Shown piece by piece: positions 44,647-52,721 of a stretch of DNA of 64,000 bases. The notes under the pieces are model-generated. The model was not told the origin of the DNA, searched no databases, and saw only the letters and a program-made list of their open reading frames with translations. The position numbers and the translations under genes are program-made. The DNA comes from an uncultured Collinsella sp. (GTDB lineage Bacteria > Actinomycetota > Coriobacteriia > Coriobacteriales > Coriobacteriaceae), in contig CAKULD010000002.1 in NCBI GenBank assembly GCA_934667065.1, positions 62,001 to 126,000 of the forward strand. Direction: 5' to 3'. Within the stretch, counting starts at the first letter, position 1. Each line of letters starts with the position of its first letter.

Positions 44647-45867
44647 ATGGTTGATGAGGACTTTGCCTGGCGGCTTGCTCAGGAGCTTGTGCGGATCGAC
44701 AGCTCAGACCCGGGCGCGTATGAAGATGAAATTGAGCGGTATATCAAAGCGCTGGTTGAGGCTCAGCTGGAGCGGTTGAGTCATCCGGTGCTCCATGCCG
44801 TGCAGGTTGAGGAACTCGAGGTGCTGCCCGGGCGCCGCAACCTTAAAGTCACCGTGCCGGGCCAAAGCGACGAACCGCGGCTGGTCTATATCTGCCACAT
44901 GGATACCGTCACCTTGGGCGATGGCTGGGACGCAGACATCGCACCGCTTGGGGCGGTTGTGCGCGACGATAAACTCTATGGCCGCGGTGCCTGCGATATG
45001 AAGGGTGGCCTGGCCTGCGCCATTGCCGCACTGGTCCATACGCTCGAGCGCGTGGCGGCGGATGGCGCGCTGCCACGCCGCGGCTTTTCGCTCATCTGCT
45101 CGGTCGACGAGGAAGACTTCATGCGCGGCTCAGAGGCCGCGATCGATGCTGGCTGGGTCGGCTCGCGCGAATGGGTGCTGGACACCGAACCCACCGACGG
45201 ACAGATCCAGGTGGCGCACAAGGGGCGTACGTGGTTCGAGATCGAGATGGCCGGCGTCACAGCTCATGCAAGCCAGCCTTGGAAGGGCGCCGACGCCGTC
45301 GCCGCCATGGCCGAGGTCGTGTGCTCGCTTCGTCGCACGTTTGCGACGCTGCCCGTGCATGATGAGCTGGGTCCTTCGACCATCACGTTTGGACAGATAG
45401 AGGGCGGCTATCGCCCCTATGTCGTGCCCGACCACGCCAAGGTCTGGGTCGACATGCGCCTGACGCCGCCGACCGACACGACCGCCGCGATCAACATGGT
45501 CGAGCAGGCCATTGCCGCCGCCGAGAACGCGGTTCCCGGTTGCCATGGCAGCTACACCGTGACGGGCGACCGCCCCGCCATCGAGCGCGACCCGAGCTCT
45601 CCCCTTCTAGCAGCGCTCAAGCGTGCCGCCGATGGCGTGACGGACGCGGACACGACCGTCGGCTTCTTTACCGGCTACACCGATACCGCCGTCATTGCCG
45701 GCAAGACAGGCAACCGCAATTGTATGAGCTACGGCCCCGGCTCGTTGGCGCTCGCGCACAAGCCCGACGAGTATGTGCCCCATGCCGATAGCGTTCGCTG
45801 CCAAAACGTGCTCATCGCGCTTGCCGATAACACGCTCTGGGACGCAAGCGGCCAAGTTGGGGCATAA
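44647..45867 (+). CDS. M20-family metallopeptidase (ArgE/DapE type)
   Basis: A zinc amidohydrolase of the cytosol that removes acyl or amino-acid groups. 406 residues. The M20 signature is complete: CHMDTVTLGDG near 90 (His and Asp), GRGACDMKGGLA near 116, the catalytic and bridging glutamates in SVDEEDF near 157, and the dimerisation domain start AHKGRTWFEIEMAGVTAH near 195. The substrate could be N-acetylornithine, succinyl-diaminopimelate or a dipeptide and is not decided by context. The ATG at 44647 has GAGG eight bases upstream; the 26-residue upstream extension is not family-like. The DUF1015 gene follows after 39 bases. Confidence 0.9.
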   Translation: MVDEDFAWRLAQELVRIDSSDPGAYEDEIERYIKALVEAQLERLSHPVLHAVQVEELEVLPGRRNLKVTVPGQSDEPRLVYICHMDTVTLGDGWDADIAPLGAVVRDDKLYGRGACDMKGGLACAIAALVHTLERVAADGALPRRGFSLICSVDEEDFMRGSEAAIDAGWVGSREWVLDTEPTDGQIQVAHKGRTWFEIEMAGVTAHASQPWKGADAVAAMAEVVCSLRRTFATLPVHDELGPSTITFGQIEGGYRPYVVPDHAKVWVDMRLTPPTDTTAAINMVEQAIAAAENAVPGCHGSYTVTGDRPAIERDPSSPLLAALKRAADGVTDADTTVGFFTGYTDTAVIAGKTGNRNCMSYGPGSLALAHKPDEYVPHADSVRCQNVLIALADNTLWDASGQVGA

Positions 45868-45906
45868 TAAGCCGCGAACAAACCGACTCGCGCGTTAGGA
45901 CCGCCC

Positions 45907-46590
45907 ATGAAAGCACTTCCGTTTCCCTGCATCCGCCCAGCTCAGGACCGCGTGCTCGAAGCGCTGCCGCAGATGGGCGGTATCCTGAGCGGCAACGACA
46001 CCCTGCGCGGCGCCATTGCCGATGGGCTCATGCTCAAGGATCCAGGCGCGGCGTATTACGTGTACGAATGCTCGGGCGAGCCGGGTCGCGCGACGGGTGT
46101 CGTGGCGATTTGCCCGACGAGTGTACTTGCGGGCGGCAAGGGCGATGCCAGCGCTGACGTGGCCGCCGCTGCGCACGCAATCGCCGAACTCAAAGTTCAG
46201 CCTCGTCCCGTGTCGCTCGCTTACGAGGCCTCGCCCGTCATGGATATCATCCTTGGCGCCGCCAAAGAAGGTGCGTCGCTCTACGCCGTCACCGACCCCG
46301 CCGGCATTACGCACCGTGTGTGGGAGGTCAAGCGCGAGGACGCCGTTGCTGCCATCCGAGCCATGCTCGACCAGGCACCGGAGCCGACGCCGGCAGACGA
46401 CCCCGCCTACACTGCCGCGCTGGCAGGGGCGGCGCAGCTCCTAGCAGACGACGCCCGCACAGCCGGCACCTACACGGGCAAAGAGCCGTTCAACTTTACC
46501 GTTGCCGCGCTATTCCCCGCCGCACAGGTCGCCGGCGGCGCACCGCAGGTTCCGACGGGTTTGTTCACCCACCAGATCGCACGGTTCTAA
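45907..46590 (+). CDS. Shortened DUF1015-family protein
   Basis: 227 residues, about half the usual length of DUF1015 (roughly 400-430). ALPFPCIRPAQDRVLEALP at the start and YYVYECSGEPGRATGVVAI near 50 are the family N-terminus; the C-terminal half seems missing or reduced. DUF1015 genes are often neighbours of serA/serC; here they are three kilobases apart, with the nuclease-like and M20 genes between them. Role unknown. It follows the M20 gene closely and ends before a strong terminator, so the two probably share a transcript. Confidence 0.75.
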   Translation: MKALPFPCIRPAQDRVLEALPQMGGILSGNDTLRGAIADGLMLKDPGAAYYVYECSGEPGRATGVVAICPTSVLAGGKGDASADVAAAAHAIAELKVQPRPVSLAYEASPVMDIILGAAKEGASLYAVTDPAGITHRVWEVKREDAVAAIRAMLDQAPEPTPADDPAYTAALAGAAQLLADDARTAGTYTGKEPFNFTVAALFPAAQVAGGAPQVPTGLFTHQIARF

Positions 46591-46634
46591 TAGAACGTAA
46601 ACGCCCAGTACAAAGACTCGGCAGCTCAACAAAC

Positions 46635-46673
46635 AAGGGGCGGGGATACATGCACATGCATCCCCGCCCCTTT
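46635..46673. terminator. Bidirectional terminator between convergent genes
   Basis: AAGGGGCGGGGAT and its complement (46635-46647, 46660-46672) form a 13-bp stem with a 12-base loop. It lies between the DUF1015-like gene and the histidine phosphatase gene. T runs are short on both sides. Confidence 0.75.
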
Positions 46674-46717
46674 CACATCGAGCAATGATGTCGGCGATCC
46701 GCGTCGCCACGCCCAAA

Positions 46718-47353
46718 CTACCCGCGCTGCGGACCCGCGGCAGCCACGAGCGGCTCAAGCCCCAGCTCGCGCGCGTAGTCTTCCTGCGTAAAGATCTCAA
46801 CCAGTTCAAACGTATCGGTCGTATCGTCAAACACGAAATGCAGCACCGAGCAGTTGCCCGGCACGCGCTCGCGCTCGTCGGCCGCCGCGCCCTTCACGTG
46901 GTCCATGAACTCCTTAATGGCCGATCCATGGCTCACCGCAAGCACGCAGGTGTGATCAGGCTTCTGCATAAGCTCGGTCAGCGTCGCCACCATGCGCTTA
47001 CGCACCTGCATCTGGCCCTCGCCGCCAAACTGGCGATAGAAATCGCGCCACGGGCGCTCGGGCATCAACATCACGCGCTCGGCTTCAAAATCGCCAAAGA
47101 ACCACTCGCGCAGGCCGTCAAGGCGCTCGTAGGCAAGGCCCGGCCACAGGTTGGCGATAGTCTGCTCGGTGCGATGCAGCGTCGAGGTGTAGGCGTGGTC
47201 GGGCTCAATGCCGCGCGCACGCAAAAACATGCCGGCGCGCGCCGCCTGGTCGCAACCCAGCTGCGTGAGCGGCGAGTCGCTCCAGCCCTGAATAATGCGC
47301 TTGAGGTTAAATATCGTCTGCCCATGACGGACCAGATACAGGTCTTTATTCAT
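46718..47353 (-). CDS. Histidine phosphatase (phosphoglycerate mutase-like), copy 1
   Basis: 211 residues. LVRHGQTIFN at residues 7-16 carries the phospho-accepting histidine. The second arginine and later SHGSAIKEF near 148 hold the other histidine. REWFFGDFEAE near 83 carries the acid. This is the broad-substrate branch of the dPGM/phosphatase superfamily. The ATG at 47353 has AAAGGA upstream; in-frame residues further upstream are not conserved. It lies 20 bases after its paralogue at 47374-47913, so the pair is a tandem duplication and a likely operon. Confidence 0.9.
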   Translation of the reverse strand: MNKDLYLVRHGQTIFNLKRIIQGWSDSPLTQLGCDQAARAGMFLRARGIEPDHAYTSTLHRTEQTIANLWPGLAYERLDGLREWFFGDFEAERVMLMPERPWRDFYRQFGGEGQMQVRKRMVATLTELMQKPDHTCVLAVSHGSAIKEFMDHVKGAAADERERVPGNCSVLHFVFDDTTDTFELVEIFTQEDYARELGLEPLVAAAGPQRG

Positions 47354-47373
47354 AGGGGTCCTTTCATTCGTTA

Positions 47374-47913
47374 TCAATCAAGGAGCGAAAACGCCCCGTC
47401 GCAATAGCCAAAATGAAGCACGGCGCCGTTGTCGGGCTGCGCCCCACCGCCGGCCACGTACTCAAGAAACTCCTGGCAGGCGGAACCGTGGGAGACTGCC
47501 AACACGCAGTTGTGCTGCGGCCGGGCCATAATACGGGACAGCGCCGCGACCATACGCGCCCGGAGCTGCGCTTCCGACTCGCCGCCAAACGCGACCGGAT
47601 AATCGCCCCAGGGCTGCAGCGGCATCTCGCGATTTGATGTACCCTCCAGCAAGCCCAAATGCCACTCGCGCAGGTCATCGACCAGCTCTATGGAACGACC
47701 CTCGCCAATGATTAGCTCAGCCGTACGCCGCGCCCGGCCCAACGGGGAGGAATACACATGATCAAAGGTCACGCCACGCGCCTCAAACGCCGCGCGCGTC
47801 GCCAGCGCCTGCTCGCGCCCGCGCGCCGTAAGCGGCGAATCGTGCCAGCCCTGCAAAATGTTCTGCACATTGAGTTCAGTCTGCCCATGCCGCACCAAAT
47901 ACAGATCGGCCAC
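47374..47913 (-). CDS. Histidine phosphatase (phosphoglycerate mutase-like), copy 2
   Basis: 179 residues. LVRHGQTELNVQNILQGWHD opens the protein and is nearly the same as copy 1. REWHLGLLEG and VSHGSACQEF hold the remaining catalytic residues. It is shorter than copy 1 at the C-terminus. As the upstream member of the pair it is transcribed first. Substrate unknown. Confidence 0.9.
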   Translation of the reverse strand: MADLYLVRHGQTELNVQNILQGWHDSPLTARGREQALATRAAFEARGVTFDHVYSSPLGRARRTAELIIGEGRSIELVDDLREWHLGLLEGTSNREMPLQPWGDYPVAFGGESEAQLRARMVAALSRIMARPQHNCVLAVSHGSACQEFLEYVAGGGAQPDNGAVLHFGYCDGAFSLLD

Positions 47914-47928
47914 ACGCCCTCCCCTCGT

Positions 47929-47966
47929 ACCACCACAAAGGGGACAGGCACCTTTTTGGTGGTTTT
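47929..47966. repeat. ACCACC palindromic repeat, copy 1
   Basis: ACCACCACAAAGG and CCTTTTTGGTGGT form an imperfect stem around GGACAGGCA. The same element in reverse orientation, but with perfect 16-bp arms, is at 60723-60763. It lies between leftward genes of the phosphatase/nitroreductase group. No gene in the 83-base gap. Confidence 0.7.
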
Positions 47967-47996
47967 GCCGCCTGATCGCGCCGCGGCGACGCTCGG

Positions 47997-48668
47997 CTAC
48001 ACCAGTACGTCGGCGAGCGGGCGCTTGGGTACGTGGTGCACCTGCGCATCGTCACGCCAGTAATTAATTGAGCCGTCGGGGTTGGAATCGATCGCGTCGA
48101 TCACCTGCGTCTCGGCCGGCACGCCAAACGCCATGATCAGCTTGAGCTCATACTTGTCGTTATCGAGCCCCATGGCATCGATCGCATGGGGCGTAAAGGC
48201 CTTGAACATGCAGGCTGCCACCTCGGGCGTGGCGCTGCGGGCGGCGAGCATCATCGTCTGCGCGGCAATGCCCGTGTCGACCTCGGTAATGGGAGCGGCG
48301 GGCTTGCCCGGAACGGCGCGCTCGGCCAGAATCGCGATGTAACCGGTCGGGCGCTCGCCCTCGGCAGGACCCGGCCAATCCTTAAGCGCGCCGGCCCACG
48401 CAAGCTCATCAAATACACGCGCGCAATCCTCGGCACCGCTCACCACATGAAAACGCAGACGCTGAGCATTGGCACCACACGGGGTCAGGTGCGCCAGTTC
48501 CGCCAGCTCGAGCAAAAACTCGCGCGGCACGCGCATGGACTCGTCAAAGCGACGGCACGTGCGGGCGCGACGAACCAACGCATCAAACGCGTCCAAGCCG
48601 AGCTTTTCGCGGCCCTGCTTTGCCATCGATTCTGCGCTTACCGGCGCTGCGGGAACTGCTTCGTTCAT
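47997..48668 (-). CDS. Nitroreductase-family flavoprotein
   Basis: 223 residues. RRARTCRRFDES near 34 is the FMN-binding start of the nitroreductase fold. LTPCGANAQRLRFHVVSG near 67 and GIAAQTMMLAARSATPE near 140 are further typical blocks. These enzymes reduce nitro compounds, quinones or flavins with NAD(P)H. ATG 48668 is preferred; an in-frame TTG four codons upstream is the only other option. It is monocistronic, upstream of the histidine phosphatase pair. Confidence 0.85.
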   Translation of the reverse strand: MNEAVPAAPVSAESMAKQGREKLGLDAFDALVRRARTCRRFDESMRVPREFLLELAELAHLTPCGANAQRLRFHVVSGAEDCARVFDELAWAGALKDWPGPAEGERPTGYIAILAERAVPGKPAAPITEVDTGIAAQTMMLAARSATPEVAACMFKAFTPHAIDAMGLDNDKYELKLIMAFGVPAETQVIDAIDSNPDGSINYWRDDAQVHHVPKRPLADVLV

Positions 48669-48932
48669 AGGGACCCCCAATTCAAGCCAATTGTCTTTAG
48701 GAAAATCTAACCTAAAACGTAGGCAATAACATACAGCGGCGTAATGTTCTACAGCTGTTGATTAATCCTCACTGAAGCGGGAACAAAAGTAACAATTCGG
48801 GAATGTGGGGCGGCAATTCGTCCTTCCCGCCCCATGCATCGGCGCCCTTGGGCGATACTTGTTGCAGCACTTTTGGCGTACGCCGCACGGAGAGCAATGA
48901 ACGCGACGTGCACCACACGGAAAGGAGACGTT

Positions 48933-49535
48933 ATGGGTATCTTTAAGAACGATGACCAAAAATCGAGCCAGTTTGGATTTGACGAGAAAAGCATGGCGGG
49001 CAAAGCCGTCAAGGCCGTGCGCTGGATCTACGCCATCACGGGCGTCGTGGCGCTCATTGCTGGCATCGCGCTGCTTTTTGCACCCGCCAAGTCCCTCGTC
49101 TTTTTGACGACCGTCCTGGGTTTTTACTTTGTAATCACCGCTGCCATCAGGCTGTTCACTGCCATTTTTGAGCCGCTGCTGCCCACCGGCTGGCGCGTCA
49201 CGAGCATCATCTCCAACCTGCTCATTATCCTGGGCGGCGTCATAATCCTGCGCAACCAGGCCTTCTCGACCGCGACGCTCACCACGATGGTGGTTGTCGT
49301 GGCCGGCTTTGGCTGGATCGTCGAAGGTGTCATGTCCATTCTGGAGTCCGAGCTTTCGTCTAACCGCGCCCTCGCCATCCTGAGCGGCGCGCTCTCCATC
49401 ATCGCCGGCATGTTCGTGTTTATCTATCCGCTGTGGTCGGCCAAGATGCTCGTCATCTTTAGCGGCGCCGCGCTGCTGGTGTTTGGCGTAACGCTGATTG
49501 TTCGCGCTATTCAATTTGGCAAACTGGTGCACTAG
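48933..49535 (+). CDS. HdeD/DUF308-family membrane protein
   Basis: 200 residues with six hydrophobic segments in pairs, as in HdeD (acid-resistance membrane protein) relatives. Segments include WIYAITGVVALIAGIALLF near 35 and ALSIIAGMFVFIYPLW near 155. The ATG at 48933 has AAAGGAG at the right distance; the earlier in-frame ATG adds 33 residues without a ribosome site. The YaiI-like gene begins immediately at its stop codon (TAGATG), so the two are coupled. Confidence 0.85.
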   Translation: MGIFKNDDQKSSQFGFDEKSMAGKAVKAVRWIYAITGVVALIAGIALLFAPAKSLVFLTTVLGFYFVITAAIRLFTAIFEPLLPTGWRVTSIISNLLIILGGVIILRNQAFSTATLTTMVVVVAGFGWIVEGVMSILESELSSNRALAILSGALSIIAGMFVFIYPLWSAKMLVIFSGAALLVFGVTLIVRAIQFGKLVH

Positions 49536-50018
49536 ATGCCGCGAACGCTCTTTATTGATGCCGACGCCTGCCCGGTCACGCGCGAGTCGATTGACTGCGC
49601 GCGGCGGGCGGGCGTCGCCGTTGTTATCGCCGGCAACAGCACGCAAAACCTGGAACGGCACATTCGCCACGACGACCCGCGCGATGCCGAGCACGCGCGA
49701 CGCGGCTTTTGGGTCACGACGCTCGACGTGAGCGTGGGCGCCGACAGCGCCGACTTTGCCATTGTCGAACACCTGCAGGCGGGCGACGTGGTCGTGACAC
49801 AGGACATTGGCTTGGCGAGCATGGTGCTCGGGCGCGATGCCGCCGCCATCGGTGTGCGCGGGCGCGTCTACGACAAAGCGACCATCGACATGCAGCTGTT
49901 TATTCGCCACGAGGAAAAGAAGGTGCGCCGCGCCGGCGGACGCACTCGCGGACCGGCGGCATTTACCAGTGAAGACCGAGTTCGCTTTAAGCGCAACCTC
50001 ACCGAGCTGCTGCGCTAA
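49536..50018 (+). CDS. YaiI/YqxD-family protein (DUF188)
   Basis: 160 residues. The opening LFIDADACPVTRE (residues 5-17) is the DUF188 signature, with DYGLASMVL-like VVTQDIGLASMVLGRDA near 87 as the second conserved block. The fold belongs to the PIN-like group, so a nuclease role is possible but not shown. It starts directly after the stop of the HdeD-like gene. A stem-loop follows. Confidence 0.92.
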   Translation: MPRTLFIDADACPVTRESIDCARRAGVAVVIAGNSTQNLERHIRHDDPRDAEHARRGFWVTTLDVSVGADSADFAIVEHLQAGDVVVTQDIGLASMVLGRDAAAIGVRGRVYDKATIDMQLFIRHEEKKVRRAGGRTRGPAAFTSEDRVRFKRNLTELLR

Positions 50019-50021
50019 AAC

Positions 50022-50064
50022 AAAAGGGTAGATTTTTGGGACATGCCCAGAAATCTACCCTTTT
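50022..50064. terminator. GTAG-type hairpin after yaiI-like gene
   Basis: AAAAGGGTAGATTTTTGGG (50022-50040) pairs with 50046-50064 apart from one mismatch, and a T run follows. A related inverted half (AGGTAGATATTTGGGATA on the minus strand) lies at 50116-50133, so the gap is a cluster of the same repeat type as 5404-5515. It probably ends both convergent genes. Confidence 0.75.
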
Positions 50065-50131
50065 TCGTTTTAACTCACGACCAAAGCATAGGCCGTGGCG
50101 ATGGGTTTAATGGCCTATCCCAAATATCTAC

Positions 50132-51232
50132 CTAGAGGCCAAAGGCGGACAGGACGAGGCCCCAACCGGCGCCGATGACGTACATCATGACTAGGAACAG
50201 GGCGTTTTCGCGGGCGCTGCGATTGGTACGGAACAGCACCAGGTAGCCCACGCCGGCGGAAATGAGCGTTCCGGCGAGCATCGGGGCCAGCTGCAGCGCA
50301 CCTTCGAGGTACAGCTGTGTAATGACGACGCTGGCAGAGCAGTTGGGAATCAGACCAACAAGTGCCGAGCCCAGAACCGCAAGCGTCTCATTACCGCGCA
50401 GAAACTGCTCGATCGCAGACTCACCAAAGGTCTCGAGCACGGCGACCAGAATCAGCGTCACCAGGAAAATGAATGCCGAGACCTGCACGGTGTGCGAGAT
50501 CGCGCTGCGGATAATCGACAGGACGGGCGCACCCTCGTGGGAGTGGCTGTGGTCGTGGCCGTGGTGGTGTTCGCGCTCGTCCGCGTGACCGTGGTCATGG
50601 TGGTGCTCATGTCCATGCCCATGCCCATGCTCACCCTCATCGTCGTCGCAGCCGCAATGGTCGCGCTCGCAAAGCTCGTGGATGTGGTCGGCGCTCACGC
50701 CCGCCTCGGCGACCTCGTCAATGATGTCGCCGCCGGTGTGGTCATCGTGCGCACAGTTCACGTGGGCCGGGTTGGCCGCGGTTCCCAGCACGGTACGGCG
50801 AATCGCCGCATGCGCGCGAGAGTTACGACGCAGGCCGCGAATGGCGGCGTCCACGATAAAGCCCGTGACTAGCGCGATCAGTGCCTTCGAAGCCAAAAGC
50901 ATCGCCATGGTCTGCACGGGCACCTGCTCGGCAAGCAACAGCGGCAGCATCTCGTCGGAGGTCGAAAGGAACACCGCAACCAGCGTGCCCAGCGTCACGA
51001 CGCGGCCGGCGTACAGCGTGGCCGCCATGGCCGAAAAACCGCACTGCGGCACGATGCCTAGCAGCGAACCAACCACAGGCCCTGCGACGCCGGCACGCTT
51101 GATGACGCCATTGACGTGGTCGCCCGCAACGTGCTCGAGCGTCTCGAGCACTAGGTAAGTAACAAACAAAAACGGCACCAGGGACAGCGTGTCCTTGCCA
51201 GCGTCGAGCAGAATATCTATCAGTAAATCCAT
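50132..51232 (-). CDS. Putative manganese/metal permease with His-rich loop (DUF2899/ArsP_2 type)
   Basis: 366 residues with about eight to ten membrane segments in two similar halves. Each half carries the motif GLIPNCSAS or GIVPQCGFSA, typical of the putative manganese or arsenic/copper exporters of this family. The loop between the halves (about residues 195-235) is very rich in His, Asp and Glu (HGHGHGHEHHHDHGH), so it likely binds a divalent metal. Metal identity is uncertain. A dyad that may be an operator lies 56 bases before the ATG. It is a single gene, not linked to the metal operon at 54-57 kb. Confidence 0.8.
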   Translation of the reverse strand: MDLLIDILLDAGKDTLSLVPFLFVTYLVLETLEHVAGDHVNGVIKRAGVAGPVVGSLLGIVPQCGFSAMAATLYAGRVVTLGTLVAVFLSTSDEMLPLLLAEQVPVQTMAMLLASKALIALVTGFIVDAAIRGLRRNSRAHAAIRRTVLGTAANPAHVNCAHDDHTGGDIIDEVAEAGVSADHIHELCERDHCGCDDDEGEHGHGHGHEHHHDHGHADEREHHHGHDHSHSHEGAPVLSIIRSAISHTVQVSAFIFLVTLILVAVLETFGESAIEQFLRGNETLAVLGSALVGLIPNCSASVVITQLYLEGALQLAPMLAGTLISAGVGYLVLFRTNRSARENALFLVMMYVIGAGWGLVLSAFGL

Positions 51233-51287
51233 GACGGATGGAACCTTTCGTGTCTTTCGGCAGCATTGTAAAAGTCCTAGCGGTCAA

Positions 51288-51310
51288 CTAGGGTATTGTA
51301 GTTATCCTAG
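51288..51310. promoter_or_regulatory. Operator-like dyad upstream of the metal permease
   Basis: CTAGGGTA-N7-TATCCTAG has a single mismatch between arms and lies 56 bases before the permease start and about 94 before the exonuclease gene. The size fits a DtxR/MntR-type site; an MntR-like regulator is encoded at 57445. The same sequence was not found at that regulator's own promoter. Confidence 0.4.
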
Positions 51311-51403
51311 GCGCGATGCCAATAGTTGCCCATGGTAAACTATCATCTCGCCATAACTCAGTAACCCCGAGCCGCGCGACGCGGCCCATCCAAGGAGCAG
51401 CAT

Positions 51404-52372
51404 ATGAACGTTTCGCAAGCACTTGAATACGAGCGCCAGCCGTTTATCCCCATGTTTATCTATGGCGATCACGGCGCCATGGAGTCCGAGCGTCAGAAGG
51501 GTGAGGAGGCCCTCAAGGTGCTCGAGACCGAGTACTTTACCGCCGAGGGCGACCCTGGCTTTGACTTTGCCACCGTGCGCGACCTAGCCGACCGCAACCG
51601 CGACCTGTGCGACCAGATTGGCGAGGCACGCCTGCGCAACGTGACGCCCGCGACGCTTTCGCGCGGTCTGTCCGACGCCGACACCTGCGCCGCCATCGGC
51701 AAGATGCAGAAGCGCACCGCGGCATCGGTCATGCGCGAGATCCGCGGCGACCGCGACGCGCTCGGCGTGGCCTACGCCCGTAAGCCCATCCAGGGCACGG
51801 TGCTGGGCATCGACATCGAGACCACCGGTCGCGCGCCCGAGCGCGGCTACATCATCAATGTGGGCTGGGAGATCATGGACCTTACCAGCGACGCCGTCCC
51901 GCACGACGCCGAGGCGCACTACTGCGGCCTGCCCGACATCTACCGCGGCGAGGACGTGCCATTGTCGAATATCCACCACATCACCTGGGACGACATCGAC
52001 GGCAAAAAGCCGTTCCGCGAGAACAAGGAGCTGCAAAAGCAGCTGCTCAAGCTCATGAAAAAGTATCCGTATATGGCGCACAACGCCGCCTTCGAGGACA
52101 GCTGGTTCAAGATTCACCTTGACGGCTACGCCGAGGCGCGCCGCGCCGGCAAGATCATCGTCATCGACTCGCGCCAGATCTGCCGCAGTCTGGACGCCGA
52201 CGTGCGCTCGCTCCCCCGCGAATCCGCGCCCGCCGCGCTCGAGAACTGGGCACGCCGCCGCGGCACCCTCGCCGCCGACGCCAACGAGCAGCACCTGGGC
52301 CTCGACGACACCGATCTCATGCTCCGAACCGTCCAAGCCGAGTTCAACCTCAAGAACCTGTTCGCGAAATAG
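51404..52372 (+). CDS. DEDDh exonuclease (DnaQ-like)
   Basis: 322 residues. The DnaQ fold starts near 133: GIDIETTGRAPERG (Asp and Glu of motif I), AHNAAFEDSWF near 226 (motif II Asp), and HLGLDDTDLM near 298 (motif III His and Asp). The first 130 residues are a separate helical domain of unknown role. No polymerase domain is present. It is a stand-alone 3'-5' exonuclease acting on DNA or RNA. AAGGAG precedes the ATG. It has its own promoter region and ends at a stem-loop. Confidence 0.88.
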   Translation: MNVSQALEYERQPFIPMFIYGDHGAMESERQKGEEALKVLETEYFTAEGDPGFDFATVRDLADRNRDLCDQIGEARLRNVTPATLSRGLSDADTCAAIGKMQKRTAASVMREIRGDRDALGVAYARKPIQGTVLGIDIETTGRAPERGYIINVGWEIMDLTSDAVPHDAEAHYCGLPDIYRGEDVPLSNIHHITWDDIDGKKPFRENKELQKQLLKLMKKYPYMAHNAAFEDSWFKIHLDGYAEARRAGKIIVIDSRQICRSLDADVRSLPRESAPAALENWARRRGTLAADANEQHLGLDDTDLMLRTVQAEFNLKNLFAK

Positions 52373-52404
52373 CAACGCCTGCGACAAACACTGCTTGCTC
52401 ACGA

Positions 52405-52440
52405 GCGGCCTCGCAGCGGGAAACACCGCAGCGGGGCCGC
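52405..52440 (+). terminator. Possible terminator after the exonuclease gene
   Basis: GCGGCC-tCGC-a-GCGG and its complement form an imperfect stem with loop GAAACA. There is no T run, so termination is weak. The rest of the 349-base gap (52373-52721) is AT-richer; no gene or clear promoter was identified. Confidence 0.4.
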
Positions 52441-52721
52441 CCTACGTTCCACAGATAGATCTGCCATCACAAATTCTGAGCCCTCATTTTGAACGATTTC
52501 GGCCAATTCCCGACACGTAATTCGTTGTCGGATGATGATGCATCGATATCAAATGTGCAGCAATTGAGTATTTATATGCCATAGCTAAGCTGCGAGAACA
52601 TTGATTTTAGGCGTGCCAACCCATAATTGCGTCAAGCTTTTGGACAGCATTTGGTTAGGCCCCTAAAACGACTTTCCCACTCAGCGCCATCAACACGGCA
52701 TTAGCTGACACGATATATACC

